Below, piece after piece: positions 35,421 through 44,876 of a stretch of 64,000 bases of DNA. Origin of the DNA: Spirochaetota bacterium (lineage in GTDB: Bacteria; Spirochaetota; UBA4802; UBA5550); contig JAFGJX010000070.1 of assembly GCA_016928865.1 (NCBI GenBank), positions 1-64,000 of the forward strand, given 5' to 3'. The number at the start of each line of letters is the position of its first letter. Position 1 is the first letter of the stretch. The notes beneath the pieces are model-generated. The model searched no databases and was not told where the DNA came from. It saw only the letters and a list, made by a program, of their open reading frames with translations. The position numbers and the translations under genes were made by a program.

Positions 35421-35627
35421 ATGAGTGGACATATGGGGTTTATACGAATTAACGGGCTTGAGGCAAAAATCTTTATTCCGGAAGACCCTGAGATGAATGC
35501 CAAAAAGCACAATTGCCGGGACTGTTTTGCATGCCAGATGTGCAGTGATGAGCGTTGTGAACAATGCCTGAAAAGGGCCCGAACAGGAGGAAGGAAAGCA
35601 GAGTTGCAAAACAGTGATTCTGAATAG
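35421..35627 (+). CDS. Cysteine-rich miniprotein
   Basis: A 68-residue protein with six Cys in a short span, HNCRDCFACQMCSDERCEQC, a spacing that could bind one or two zinc ions or an iron-sulphur cluster. The N-terminus MSGHMGFIRINGLEAKIF is not a signal peptide. The cluster pattern reads as a conserved small metal-binding family rather than chance coding, but the family is not named here. It follows the inverted repeat and precedes the cyclic-nucleotide-binding gene by 90 bp. Confidence 0.55.
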   Translation: MSGHMGFIRINGLEAKIFIPEDPEMNAKKHNCRDCFACQMCSDERCEQCLKRARTGGRKAELQNSDSE

Positions 35628-35717
35628 AATATCTCTTCACGTTATCATTAAATTGATCGATAATTTAGATGAAGCACTCTGCCCATAGGCAACAATAATC
35701 CAGGAGGCCGGACTTTT

Positions 35718-36113
35718 ATGGCGAAGAGCATAGTTTATTTTCAAAATGGCGAGAAAATAATCGAAGCCGGCAAGGTGGAGACGCGCATGTATATCATCCT
35801 GGATGGGAAGGTGCAGATATCCCTGTCTGATAAGATAGAAAAGGTTATAGTCGCCCAGCTGGAAAAGGGGGATTTTTTCGGTGAAATATCGCTCTTTAAC
35901 AAGATTCCGCGAAGCGCTACCGCAACTGCTATTGGCAATGTCAAGCTGGCATATATCGACAGTGTTGAAATGCTCAGGCAATTTCTTATCAAAAACCCTG
36001 TTTTTGCTGCAAAGATGGTTCATACACTGGCACAGAGGCTTGCAAAAACAGATGAGATTCTAGTAGGCAAGATTAGCGAATTAAACCGGATAAAGATAAC
36101 GCGTGATATATAA
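35718..36113 (+). CDS. Single-domain cyclic-nucleotide-binding protein
   Basis: A 131-residue protein consisting of one cNMP-binding domain. The phosphate-binding cassette is GDFFGEISLFNKIPRSATATA, with the Glu that contacts ribose and the Arg that contacts phosphate. There is no DNA-binding domain, so it is a signalling adaptor, not a CRP-like regulator. A strong AGGAGG lies at good spacing before the ATG. With two class III cyclases in the window it is a natural receiver of their product, though the partner is unproven. A strong terminator follows. Confidence 0.9.
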   Translation: MAKSIVYFQNGEKIIEAGKVETRMYIILDGKVQISLSDKIEKVIVAQLEKGDFFGEISLFNKIPRSATATAIGNVKLAYIDSVEMLRQFLIKNPVFAAKMVHTLAQRLAKTDEILVGKISELNRIKITRDI

Positions 36114-36230
36114 GTTGCATGCGAAAAAAAATTTTATTATTATTTTGAAAAAGCTGTAACTTTCTGTAAATTGAGTCAACATATAAACCAAGTAAAGTAA
36201 ATTTTCATAAAACCCTCCACAAATTTTTTT

Positions 36231-36269
36231 AAGACAAAAGACCCTTTTAAAAAAAGGGTCTTTTGTCTT
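36231..36269. terminator. Strong 18-bp-stem terminator
   Basis: AAGACAAAAGACCCTTTT (36231-36248) pairs perfectly with its complement at 36252-36269 across an AAA loop, followed by further T to 36274 and preceded by seven T on the other side. It ends the cyclic-nucleotide-binding gene. The rest of 36114-36417 is AT-rich with no gene seen. Confidence 0.93.
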
Positions 36270-36417
36270 TTTTTACTATTTGCCACTTTTAAAGGATTCA
36301 ACCCCGTACTCCTTATAAACTTCCGGCTGTAACCCGATAATTAATAAAAGCGTTATCTGTCGCTTGTAATGTCCATGGCCGTTCCGCACAGGGATTGCCG
36401 CAGTGGGGAGAAAAGAC

Positions 36418-37122
36418 GTGAAAAATTGCGGGCTTACTCTTCTAGTCATTCTCACAATGGCTGGTTATGCAGCGCCGGGGCACGGAAGCGAGCAGCCGGG
36501 AGATGATCTGATAACAGAAATCGTCTATCATGATGGATCAAAATATATCGGTGCCATGATGAACGGCCGGAAACATGGCGCGGGCAGGTTCATCGGCGCC
36601 AATGGATCAGAATACAAAGGCGAATTCTCGAATGATGTGCCGCACGGCACCGGGACGTATACCCATGCGGACGGGGAAAGGAAGCGTGTTGTTTTCAAAG
36701 ATGGCCGTCTGATATCATCATCCCTCATGCCGCATCTGGTTACCTCCGATGGCTGCCGATTCGGTGTTTTCGAAAGCATCGGCAGGTATAAGGGCTGGTT
36801 CAAGGGAAACCGGATCAAGGGATTTATTCCTCACGGAAGGGGAATAATGCGCTACGTAAACGGTTCGGTGTATACCGGTCAGTGGGATAATGGAACCATG
36901 CACGGGAATGGAACAATCGAATGGAGCGAGGGGTCAGTGTATACCGGTCAGTGGGTGAGGGGAAAGAGAACCGGCTTCGGCACCTACACCTGGGCGAACG
37001 GGGACCGATACATCGGCCAGTGGAAAGACAACCAGATATGCGGCACCGGTATTTTCTATCACAGAGATGGCAGAATCGAGCGGGGGTCGTGGAAGGAAAA
37101 AACAATATTCGCTAATGAATAG
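36418..37122 (+). CDS. Exported MORN-repeat protein
   Basis: A 234-residue protein with a signal peptide (LTLLVILTMAGYAAPGHG) and about seven MORN repeats of the form YxGxxxxGxxHGxGxxxxxxG, for example SVYTGQWDNGTMHGNGTIEW and RYIGQWKDNQICGTG. MORN repeats form extended beta structures that bind lipids or serve as scaffolds. The GTG at 36418 has GGGGAG eight bases upstream and begins the signal peptide; an upstream GTG at 36403 overlaps that ribosome site. Envelope location is inferred. Confidence 0.85.
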   Translation: MKNCGLTLLVILTMAGYAAPGHGSEQPGDDLITEIVYHDGSKYIGAMMNGRKHGAGRFIGANGSEYKGEFSNDVPHGTGTYTHADGERKRVVFKDGRLISSSLMPHLVTSDGCRFGVFESIGRYKGWFKGNRIKGFIPHGRGIMRYVNGSVYTGQWDNGTMHGNGTIEWSEGSVYTGQWVRGKRTGFGTYTWANGDRYIGQWKDNQICGTGIFYHRDGRIERGSWKEKTIFANE

Positions 37123-37124
37123 AG

Positions 37125-37152
37125 AAGCCGGCAAATGCGCTGCCGCCGGCTT
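37125..37152. terminator. Hairpin terminator after the MORN gene
   Basis: AAGCCGGC (37125-37132) and GCCGGCTT (37145-37152) form a perfect 8-bp stem with a 12-nt loop, three bases after the MORN stop and ahead of a convergent small ORF. There is little T-tract. Confidence 0.6.
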
Positions 37153-37162
37153 ATCCGGAGGA

Positions 37163-37339
37163 CTAACTGCACGATATAATGGTTTTTACTACTTTCTCCA
37201 CCCTGTTGCTGAAATCATGTCCGTGATACTTTCTCGTCTCTGACATCAGATCATCAAGACTTACGCCGAGTTGGACGGCAGAGCATACCATTTCAGAATA
37301 ATGCATGACACTCATCCCTGAAAAACGTTTCTGATGCAT
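37163..37339 (-). CDS. Small hypothetical protein
   Basis: A possible 58-residue protein, MHQKRFSGMSVMHYSEMVCS onward, with a helical, amphipathic C-terminal half ending VEKVVKTIISCS. AGAGGAAG precedes the ATG at 37339. The open frame runs further upstream to 37627, but that part would overlap the helicase promoter and start, so it is discounted. No family is recognised. The stop lies 10 bp from the MORN terminator. Confidence 0.4.
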   Translation of the reverse strand: MHQKRFSGMSVMHYSEMVCSAVQLGVSLDDLMSETRKYHGHDFSNRVEKVVKTIISCS

Positions 37340-37411
37340 GGGGCTTCCTCTCATCTGTATTGTTGTTATTACTATCGGAAATCTTGAGATACTGGTTGAA
37401 TGAATTTTAGT

Positions 37412-37434
37412 AACGGGCAATCTCAGCCCGTTAA
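37412..37434. other. Hairpin upstream of the repair operon
   Basis: TAACGGGC (37412-37419) and GCCCGTTA (37427-37434) form a perfect 8-bp stem with a 7-nt loop in the 250-bp divergent gap before the helicase gene. Function not evident. Confidence 0.5.
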
Positions 37435-37503
37435 TACTTCGCAATTGGATATATGTAGACCAGCAACAAATTTGATACCCGTTATAAATATAGCAAACAT
37501 TTG

Positions 37504-37531
37504 TTGACATATTATTTATATCGTGTATGCT
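37504..37531 (+). promoter_or_regulatory. Promoter of the helicase/exonuclease/Pol IV operon
   Basis: TTGACA (37504-37509, perfect -35) and TATGCT (37526-37531) at 16-bp spacing, about 58 bp upstream of the helicase ATG. Confidence 0.5.
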
Positions 37532-37548
37532 ATGACCGTAATGGTCAT
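37532..37548. promoter_or_regulatory. Palindrome abutting the -10 box, candidate operator
   Basis: ATGACC (37532-37537), GTAAT spacer, GGTCAT (37543-37548): a perfect 6+6 palindrome across the expected transcription start of a DNA-repair operon. The position is that of a repressor operator. Which repressor binds is not known. Confidence 0.45.
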
Positions 37549-37589
37549 TTTCATATGCCGGCGAATACCTGAACCAGAGGTCAGACAAC

Positions 37590-40031
37590 ATGGAGCGTAT
37601 TAAAAGATTCATCGAATCCAGTTTCACCAGGGACGTCCGGGCTAATTTTACTGTAAACGGTACTCCGGGCTCTTATGTCGATTTTCCTGATAACGTGAAT
37701 TCCGAGATACGGGATATTCTGGCCGAACAGGGCATTACCCGCCTCTATGAACACCAGGCTGAGGCGTTTCGATCCATTGAGAGCGATATCCATACCCTTA
37801 TCGTGTCGCGGACAGCGAGCGGTAAGACACTGTCGTTCTTTCTTCCCATAATTAACGAATACATACGATCAGATCAGCCTTTTACCGTGATGCTTCTCTA
37901 TCCCACCAAGGCCCTTTCGCGCGACCAGGAAAAGACCTTTGGCAAGCTTATGAGCGTGGTGGACAGGAGCGGCAGGCTGGGTACATTTGACGGCGATACG
38001 CCGCGGGACGAGCGAGAGCGCATCCAGCGTTCAGCTGATTTCATCGTGACCAACCCTGATATGCTGCACAGCGGAATCCTCCCGAATCATAACAGAAAAT
38101 GGCGCGGCTTTCTCTCGAGGCTCAGGTATGTGGTTGTCGACGAAGTACACATGTACCGGGGCGCGTTCGGATCGCATGTTTCCAACGTCTTCAGAAGGCT
38201 TCAGCGCGTCTGCTCTATTCACGGCAGCGATCCGGTGTTCGTCTGTTCTTCTGCGACAATACGGAATCCGGAGGAGCACGCCCGTCTCCTGTTCCACCGT
38301 GATTTCAAGGTAATTGACTATGATTCTTCTCCTCAGCCAGAAAAGTATTTTTACTTTATAAATCCCGCCCTGCAGGAGAGCCACGGCCACGCAGTGTACC
38401 GGAAAGGTCCGGCATCGGTCTCAATCCCGCTCATCCGTGAGGCGGTACGCAACAATATCCGAACGATATGCTTCTGCCGTGCGCGCCAGGAGGTGGAGCG
38501 GCTGTATCGCGCCGTTGCGGATGATTATCCTGAACTGCGGGAAAAGGTCAAGCCATATCGCGGCGGGCTGCTTCCGAACGAACGACGCCGCATTGAACGC
38601 GACCTCGCCGAAGGACGCATTCTCGCCATCATCACGACGAACGCACTTGAGCTGGGGATTGATATCGGCGATCTTGACCTGTGCATCCTGTCAGGTCATC
38701 CCGGAACTATCGCCAGCTTCTGGCAGCAGGCGGGCAGGGTTGGAAGAAAGGGAAAGTCGCCGGTCATCGTGTATGCTGCCAAGGACAGGCCGATCGACCA
38801 GTTCCTCGTTCATCACCCTGACTTTATCACGAATACGCCCATTGAACAAGCGCTTCTGAACCCGGACAATCCCTATATCATACTCCAACATCTCCCCTGT
38901 GCCGCGCAGGAGCATCCCCTGCGAGAAACAGAAGACGGTTTTGATGACACAATCTATAACGAAGCGCTGAACATTCTCAGGAATGAAAAAGTCGTGGTGC
39001 CATACCACGACGCGCTGCGATACGCGCTCCAGGATTATCCGGCCCGGGGGGTAAATATACGAGGCATGACCGATTACAATATCGAGATCTTTTGCGGGAC
39101 GGAGGTGATCGGCGAGCTCGATCCCATCGGCGCCCGCGGCACCCTGTATAAAGACGCCATCTACCAGCACCTCGGACGCAAATACATGTCGATGGACCTT
39201 GATCTGGATAAAAAGCTCTGCCGCGTGGAGCCGGTTGAAGTGGATTACTACACCGAGGCGGTATGGGAGGGAAGGGTCGATCTTGTCGAGTCTGAAGGTG
39301 TGCACATTTTCAACAATGCGCGGATCGAATTCGGATCTATCAGGGTCAACCGTCAGCCCAAGCTCTATAAAAAGATACGCGAACGCACGTATGAAAATAT
39401 CGGGTACGGACCAATAACGCTCGCCGCATTTGAATACGACACGACCGGGTTCAACATCGTGGCGCCGCCGGAGTGGAGCGCGTCAATGGACGCTAAAAAC
39501 AAGCTCATCGGCGGCGCAGCATATTACGGCCTGGGCTATATCCTGCGTCATGCGTCAACGGTCTTTTGCATGTCAGACATCAAGGACATAAATACCGATA
39601 TCTCGCTCTACGAGGCGGATCCCGGCCTGTGGAAAAGCGCACTGTATCTCTATGATACGATCGAAGGCGGTGTCGGATATGCAGAGCGGGTTTTTGAGCG
39701 CATTGAAGAGGTATTACGGTTTTGCAGGGACCTGATGGACAACTGCGAATGCGAATCCGGGTGCCCTTCGTGCGTCCCGCCCCTTCCTCCCGGTGTTGAC
39801 AGCAGGGAACTGGAGGAGTTTCTGATCGAATCAAACGCGGCGGTGGAATGCACCGCAAGCCTGCTCGCCGCGCTTCTGGAAAAGAGAATCGTTATACCGG
39901 ATATATTAATCAGCAAAAAGCCGATTGAACATTTTTCTGCCCCGCCCGAAGATATCGAGAAAAAACGGGTTCTCCAGAAGCTTGGACGCGCGGCACGCAT
40001 TCTCAGGGACAAAAGGGAGCGCCTTCATTGA
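37590..40031 (+). CDS. mrfA: MrfA-like DEAD/DEAH helicase with DUF1998 Zn domain
   Basis: An 813-residue SF2 helicase of the YprA/MrfA family. Motif I region SRTASGKTLSFFLPI, motif II DEVHMYRG, motif III CSSATIRNP and motif VI QQAGRVGRKGKS are all present. The C-terminal DUF1998 region has the metal-binding Cys cluster CECESGCPSCV. In Bacillus subtilis MrfA works with MrfB in excision of mitomycin C lesions. The stop overlaps the following exonuclease gene by four bases (TTGA), so the pair is coupled here too. A promoter and palindrome lie upstream. Confidence 0.9.
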   Translation: MERIKRFIESSFTRDVRANFTVNGTPGSYVDFPDNVNSEIRDILAEQGITRLYEHQAEAFRSIESDIHTLIVSRTASGKTLSFFLPIINEYIRSDQPFTVMLLYPTKALSRDQEKTFGKLMSVVDRSGRLGTFDGDTPRDERERIQRSADFIVTNPDMLHSGILPNHNRKWRGFLSRLRYVVVDEVHMYRGAFGSHVSNVFRRLQRVCSIHGSDPVFVCSSATIRNPEEHARLLFHRDFKVIDYDSSPQPEKYFYFINPALQESHGHAVYRKGPASVSIPLIREAVRNNIRTICFCRARQEVERLYRAVADDYPELREKVKPYRGGLLPNERRRIERDLAEGRILAIITTNALELGIDIGDLDLCILSGHPGTIASFWQQAGRVGRKGKSPVIVYAAKDRPIDQFLVHHPDFITNTPIEQALLNPDNPYIILQHLPCAAQEHPLRETEDGFDDTIYNEALNILRNEKVVVPYHDALRYALQDYPARGVNIRGMTDYNIEIFCGTEVIGELDPIGARGTLYKDAIYQHLGRKYMSMDLDLDKKLCRVEPVEVDYYTEAVWEGRVDLVESEGVHIFNNARIEFGSIRVNRQPKLYKKIRERTYENIGYGPITLAAFEYDTTGFNIVAPPEWSASMDAKNKLIGGAAYYGLGYILRHASTVFCMSDIKDINTDISLYEADPGLWKSALYLYDTIEGGVGYAERVFERIEEVLRFCRDLMDNCECESGCPSCVPPLPPGVDSRELEEFLIESNAAVECTASLLAALLEKRIVIPDILISKKPIEHFSAPPEDIEKKRVLQKLGRAARILRDKRERLH

Positions 40032-40813
40032 TACATGGTTGTTTTCGCCATTTTACCGGAATCGGGCCCAGGACGGCAGAGGTCCTTAATGGATCCGGGT
40101 TCCACACCTGGGAAGACTGCATCTCGCGTCAGGATGATCTTCCCTTCAATGGAAGGAGACGGAAGAGGTTCATGCGCGAGCTCAGGGAAAGCGCGGGCGC
40201 GCTCGATTCTCATGATCTGGGGTATTTCACATCATCGTTTCCGGCTGCGGAACAGTGGCGTATTCTTGCTGAATACTTTGACGTCGCTGCGTTCATCGAT
40301 CTCGAATCGACAGGGCTCTCCCGGTATTCGTGCCATGCCTCGGTCATAGCCGCCTATTGCCGCGGTGAACTCTATTCCTTCGTTTACGGCGAGAATCTGG
40401 ACGACTTCCTGGTCTATGCCGATGATGCCGAACTCATTGTTACCTTTAATGGCAAGGCATTCGATATTCCCTTTATTGAAAAGACGTTCAATATACCCTC
40501 TTTGGATCGCCCTCATCTCGATCTTCGCTGGATTGCCTGGCACCTGGGATACAGGGGAGGGCTCAAATCGATTGAGCGACAGATGGGGATTCGCAGGCCC
40601 TCCAATATAGATGGCATTGACGGCTTTGAAGCGGTCGACCTGTTTCACAGATGGCAGTATGGAGACATCAGTGCGAAGGAAACACTCGTGGCCTATTGCA
40701 AGGCCGATGTCATTGCAACAGCGCTTGTATCCGATCGACTTCTTGCTGAAACGGCAGGGCGGAAGCAGCGTCTGGATCCTGAAACCGAATTTAAAAAGAT
40801 TGGATTGCGATGA
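40028..40813 (+). CDS. mrfB: MrfB-like (YprB) ribonuclease H-like exonuclease
   Basis: A 261-residue protein of the YprB/MrfB family. The DEDD-type exonuclease starts with FIDLESTGLSRYS (first two acidic residues), followed by ELIVTFNGKAFDIPFIEKTF and a third acidic site near AYCKADVIATALV. The N-terminal 60 residues (FTGIGPRTAEVLNGSGFHTW) look like a helix-hairpin-helix DNA-binding segment. The start is TTG at 40028 overlapping the helicase stop. Its own stop overlaps the Pol IV ATG. Predicted to trim DNA during helicase-dependent excision repair. Confidence 0.85.
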   Translation: MIHGCFRHFTGIGPRTAEVLNGSGFHTWEDCISRQDDLPFNGRRRKRFMRELRESAGALDSHDLGYFTSSFPAAEQWRILAEYFDVAAFIDLESTGLSRYSCHASVIAAYCRGELYSFVYGENLDDFLVYADDAELIVTFNGKAFDIPFIEKTFNIPSLDRPHLDLRWIAWHLGYRGGLKSIERQMGIRRPSNIDGIDGFEAVDLFHRWQYGDISAKETLVAYCKADVIATALVSDRLLAETAGRKQRLDPETEFKKIGLR

Positions 40814-41937
40814 TCGACCGGGGCATTTACAGAAAGATCATACACGTCGACATGGACGCTTTTTTCGCGTCAGTCGAACAGAGGAACAACCCCGGGCTCA
40901 AAGGCAGACCGGTCATAGTAGGCGGCGATCCTGACCGCCGAGGCGTGGTTGCTGCATGCTCGTACGAGGCGCGACGGTACGGGATCCATTCAGCAATGGC
41001 GTCACGTATCGCCTCACGGCTCTGTCCGCATGCCGTGTTCATTCGCGGGAACTTCGAGGAGTACATGAGGGTATCCGACGAAATCAACGAAATATTTCAT
41101 GAATATACCGATCTCGTTGAGCCCCTGTCCCTTGACGAGGCCTATCTGGACGTTACGGAAAACAAGAGAGGAATACCTTCAGCGACTCTTATCGCAAAGG
41201 AGATACGAAATAAAATTCTTGAGAGAACAATGCTCACGGCCTCGGCCGGAGTCTCATACTGCAAGTTCCTCGCCAAGGTCGCCTCGGATTATAAAAAACC
41301 TGACGGTCTGACCGTGATACCTCCTGATCGTGCCGCCGACTTCATTGATGCGCTCCCGATAGGAAAGTTTTTCGGCATAGGAAGGGTAACGGAAAAGAAG
41401 ATGATCCGGCTCGGGATACAAACAGGCGCCGATCTCAAGCAGGTCCCGCGAGATGACCTTGGCAGAATTTTTGGCAGGGTCGGTCACTACTATTATGACA
41501 TTGCACACGGACATGACGATCGGCCTGTTGAGCCTGATTCTATAAGAAAATCCATCGGTAAAGAAATTACCCTCGAAACAGACATCGATGAGATTGATCG
41601 CATGCGGGATATACTCGCTCATCTTGCCCGACGGGTTGCGGATGCGCTTGAGAGCCATGAAACGAAGGGACGAACCATAACACTCAAGGTAAAATTTGCT
41701 GATTTCTCGAGTGTCACCAGGAGCATTACCATCAACGATCCCTGCGACGATGCCGACATCATATCCATGCACGCACGCCATCTGCTTGCCAGAACAGAGG
41801 CCGGCATGAAAAGGATACGGCTCCTGGGAATCTCGGTATCGAATCTCGAAATGCAGGAAGACAATCAGCCTGACCGACAGCTCGTACTTCCTTTCAATGA
41901 CGGGAATTGCCGGGGTAGTGCACGGATTGTTCTCTGA
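40810..41937 (+). CDS. dinB: DNA polymerase IV (Y-family)
   Basis: A 375-residue translesion polymerase. The catalytic acidic residues are in HVDMDAFFASVEQ and PLSLDEAYLDVT, with the conserved SYEARRYGI between them. A helix-hairpin-helix and little-finger domain follow (about 170-340). The C-terminal RQLVLPF looks like a beta-clamp-binding motif. It starts on an ATGA overlap with the exonuclease gene, completing a three-gene repair operon. Excision by the first two products and gap filling by this one is a plausible division of labour. Confidence 0.95.
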   Translation: MIDRGIYRKIIHVDMDAFFASVEQRNNPGLKGRPVIVGGDPDRRGVVAACSYEARRYGIHSAMASRIASRLCPHAVFIRGNFEEYMRVSDEINEIFHEYTDLVEPLSLDEAYLDVTENKRGIPSATLIAKEIRNKILERTMLTASAGVSYCKFLAKVASDYKKPDGLTVIPPDRAADFIDALPIGKFFGIGRVTEKKMIRLGIQTGADLKQVPRDDLGRIFGRVGHYYYDIAHGHDDRPVEPDSIRKSIGKEITLETDIDEIDRMRDILAHLARRVADALESHETKGRTITLKVKFADFSSVTRSITINDPCDDADIISMHARHLLARTEAGMKRIRLLGISVSNLEMQEDNQPDRQLVLPFNDGNCRGSARIVL

Positions 41938-41981
41938 TCAATCCGGTTCATAAGATGTAATATAAAATCGGCTAGATGCGA

Positions 41982-43367
41982 TCAGAATTCGAGCGTTTTT
42001 ACCGCGCGAGGATACGGTATCACGTCCCTGATGTTCTGCATCCCGGTGACAAACTGTATGAGGCGCTCAAAACCGAGGCCGAAGCCAGAATGAGGAACGG
42101 TGCCGAATTTCCTCAGGTCAAGGTACCACCAGTAGTCGTCTGGATCGAGGCCGCACTCGAGTATCCTGGCTTTAAGGGTATCGTGGTCAGACTCACGCTC
42201 GCTCCCGCCGACAATTTCACCGAGCCGTGGCACCAGGATATCCATTGCCCGGACCGTCTTATTGTCCTCGTTGACCTTCATGTAAAATGCCTTTATCGCC
42301 TTCGGATAATCGGTTATTATAACAGGAAGGCGATAAACCTTTTCCGTCAGGAATTTTTCATGCTCGCTCTGAAGATCTATGCCCCATGAGACCGGGAATT
42401 CGAACGTCATTCCAGAGGATACAAGCTCGTTTACCGCCTCGGTATAGGTGATCCTCTTGAATTCGCTCGTCACGATGTGCTGCAGGTTGTCGATGATCCC
42501 CTTGTTGATCCTCGAATCGAAAAATTCCATATCATCGGGACACTGTTCAAGGATATGCCTGAAAATATACTTGAGGAACTCTTCCGCTACATCCATGTTC
42601 CCATGGATATCGCAAAAGGCCATTTCCGGTTCGATCATCCAGAACTCGGCAAGGTGGCGCGACGTGTTTGAATTTTCGGCTCTGAAGGTAGGGCCGAAGG
42701 TATATATCTTTTTCAGGGCACAGGCGTACGTTTCGCCCTCAAGCTGTCCACTGACGGTCAGGGAGGCCTTCTTGCCGAAAAAATCCTGGGAATAATCGAC
42801 CTGTCCGTTAATGAGCGGGGGTTTTTCGATGGGCAGGGTGGTGACCTGAAACATCTCCCCGGCCCCCTCGCAATCGCTGCCGGTAATGATGGGCGTGTGA
42901 ACGTAGATGAAGCCGCGTTCCTGAAAAAAACTGTGGATCGCGTAACTCATGGCGCTGCGAACGCGGGCGACAGCACCGAAGGAATTGGTTCGCGCCCGTA
43001 GGTGGGCAATCTCACGGAGAAATTCGAACGAATGCCTCTTCTTCTGGAGCGCATATCCATCAACTGGCGCCGTCCCTACAACATCCACGCGATCGGCGCT
43101 GATTTCAACCGCCTGTCCCTGGCCGGGGGATTGTATCAGCATCCCGCTCACCACCACGCTGCTGCCGGTGGTAAGGTCGCCAGGTGCTTTTATAACGCCA
43201 GGTTTATCGTCGTCGATCACCACCTGCAGATTTTTTATTGTAGAGCCGTCATTGATCTCGAGAAAGGTCACGCCCTTGGATTCGCGTTTTGTGCGCACCC
43301 ATCCCTTGACAGTGATTGCCGTGCCGTCTCCCGGCATTGCCAGTATTTGCTTAATATCGCCGCCCAT
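41982..43367 (-). CDS. asnS: Asparaginyl-tRNA synthetase
   Basis: A 461-residue class IIb synthetase charging tRNA-Asn. An N-terminal OB-fold anticodon-binding domain (about 15-105, with [21 protein letters not shown]) precedes the catalytic core: motif 2 [21 protein letters not shown] and motif 3 [21 protein letters not shown] lies upstream of the ATG. It starts 8 bp after the stop of the asparagine synthetase-like gene, so the two share an operon that both makes asparagine and loads it on tRNA. Confidence 0.96.
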   Translation of the reverse strand: MGGDIKQILAMPGDGTAITVKGWVRTKRESKGVTFLEINDGSTIKNLQVVIDDDKPGVIKAPGDLTTGSSVVVSGMLIQSPGQGQAVEISADRVDVVGTAPVDGYALQKKRHSFEFLREIAHLRARTNSFGAVARVRSAMSYAIHSFFQERGFIYVHTPIITGSDCEGAGEMFQVTTLPIEKPPLINGQVDYSQDFFGKKASLTVSGQLEGETYACALKKIYTFGPTFRAENSNTSRHLAEFWMIEPEMAFCDIHGNMDVAEEFLKYIFRHILEQCPDDMEFFDSRINKGIIDNLQHIVTSEFKRITYTEAVNELVSSGMTFEFPVSWGIDLQSEHEKFLTEKVYRLPVIITDYPKAIKAFYMKVNEDNKTVRAMDILVPRLGEIVGGSERESDHDTLKARILECGLDPDDYWWYLDLRKFGTVPHSGFGLGFERLIQFVTGMQNIRDVIPYPRAVKTLEF

Positions 43368-43375
43368 ATCACACC

Positions 43376-44611
43376 TTAGTAAAGATAAATCGGATGAGAA
43401 TCAGGATTTTTACCGAAGAACGTTATATCGTCGATTTTTGCGATTCGATCGCCGCGCAGGATGGAATAGAGAGCACGCTCGACGCCTATACCCCCGCCCA
43501 TGGTTTCAGGGAAGACCTGCTTCCCGTCGGGATTTTTCATGTGAGTAAAATAGAGGAACGGGCCATACCCGCCGAGCTCGTTAATGTTTTCAATATTGCC
43601 GTCTCTGATGACCGGGCGTGCCGGGAGGACCTTGTTGTCAATGATACGCTCGATGATCGGCTCAAAGAGCCATTCCCTGATGGCGCCTGAAAGGATCTCG
43701 ATCGCGGGCGAATGCTTGCCGGTGCGGGCATCGATGCTTTTCGCCAGGATGTCGTAATTGAAGATGTTCGCGGAGGATATATGCTGCAGATCAATCTTCT
43801 TTTCATGCGGAAGAAGGTATGGATACACGAGGTCATAATTCTCGCGAAGCAGGCCCGTGATCCAATAAAACTGAGATGAGCTTTCTTCACCGGTTTTTTC
43901 TTCGTAATGGCGCGCGCCATGCTTCTTGACGCATGCGTCCTTCGGATAGGCAGGGAAGGGCGACGATGGCACCTCCAGGACAACGCCGAGTCGCTTGAGG
44001 CTGTCCGCATTCTTTTTGTTGATTTCTTCGCAGGCCGCGATTATCATACGCTCGAAAAAGCCCATTATTATTTTCATGTCTTCGTTGAGAATTTCAATGA
44101 CTTTCTCGCGGTTATAATAGTAATCGTCAAGGGTGAGATTGCGATTTCTCCTCAATTCCACGTCTATCTGTGAAAAGTCGGCAAGGTAGCGCCCCCGCTG
44201 GATGCGCATGGGACTCTCAATTTCAAGCCTGATATTTGGTGAATCGACGAAGATGCCTCGTATCTCCGGGTTCGCGCAGGCAAGGAACTTGCTGTAGATC
44301 ATGCTGTGCGTTGTCAGGTACGTGTGCCCCTTGTATTGAATGGACGGTGTATGCTCGATATCGTGTGCCAGCGGATCGGTGATGATGCTCAGCATTACCC
44401 GCTCGAGGTTGAAGAGACCTTCCTGTATCAGGAAATTGGTCGCTGCATTCACGAAGGTCGTCCTGATGGCGGAAACGTGATACATGTCCTCCGAGAGCCA
44501 CTTGTTAAGATAGTGCTCCCTGATGTAATCTTCCATTGAGGATCCGTTTTCATTTATCGCAGACTGGAACCGATACAGACTTTCGCCGATTTTTTTTATG
44601 TTGTCTTCCAT
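43376..44611 (-). CDS. Archaeal-type asparagine synthetase (AsnRS-like, no anticodon domain)
   Basis: A 411-residue class II synthetase-fold protein lacking the OB-fold anticodon domain of Asn[37 protein letters not shown] and [13 protein letters not shown] correspond to the core of the archaeal asparagine synthetase described from Pyrococcus abyssi, which makes Asn from Asp. Motif 3 is [16 protein letters not shown]. The enzyme would activate aspartate with ATP and add ammonia. Its position directly before asnS supports the assignment. AspRS-like or HisZ-like regulatory paralogues are less likely given the aspartate-pocket motifs. Confidence 0.8.
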   Translation of the reverse strand: MEDNIKKIGESLYRFQSAINENGSSMEDYIREHYLNKWLSEDMYHVSAIRTTFVNAATNFLIQEGLFNLERVMLSIITDPLAHDIEHTPSIQYKGHTYLTTHSMIYSKFLACANPEIRGIFVDSPNIRLEIESPMRIQRGRYLADFSQIDVELRRNRNLTLDDYYYNREKVIEILNEDMKIIMGFFERMIIAACEEINKKNADSLKRLGVVLEVPSSPFPAYPKDACVKKHGARHYEEKTGEESSSQFYWITGLLRENYDLVYPYLLPHEKKIDLQHISSANIFNYDILAKSIDARTGKHSPAIEILSGAIREWLFEPIIERIIDNKVLPARPVIRDGNIENINELGGYGPFLYFTHMKNPDGKQVFPETMGGGIGVERALYSILRGDRIAKIDDITFFGKNPDSHPIYLY

Positions 44612-44876
44612 GGTTTATTTAGTCCCGCTAAACAGTATTGTGGTTTCCAGGAGGTTTTGTATAGCACTAATAAAAAAGCATGCAGATAACACAATCTCCC
44701 GGTTAATGCAAACTCCGATTATTTAAACACATTGTCAAATATATTTTTCGGATACCGGTAGTCTTATTTTACCATGCCGTAACACGATGAGCAGGAATTT
44801 CGTTTACACTATTCATGAAAAATCGTATGTAAGTTATGCGTGATAAAATGTGATCTATATCATGGAGTTTGCGGCT

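Noticed and set aside
37340-37627. Longer form of the small minus-strand ORF
   Set aside because: It would cover the promoter and start of the helicase gene and has no coding character.
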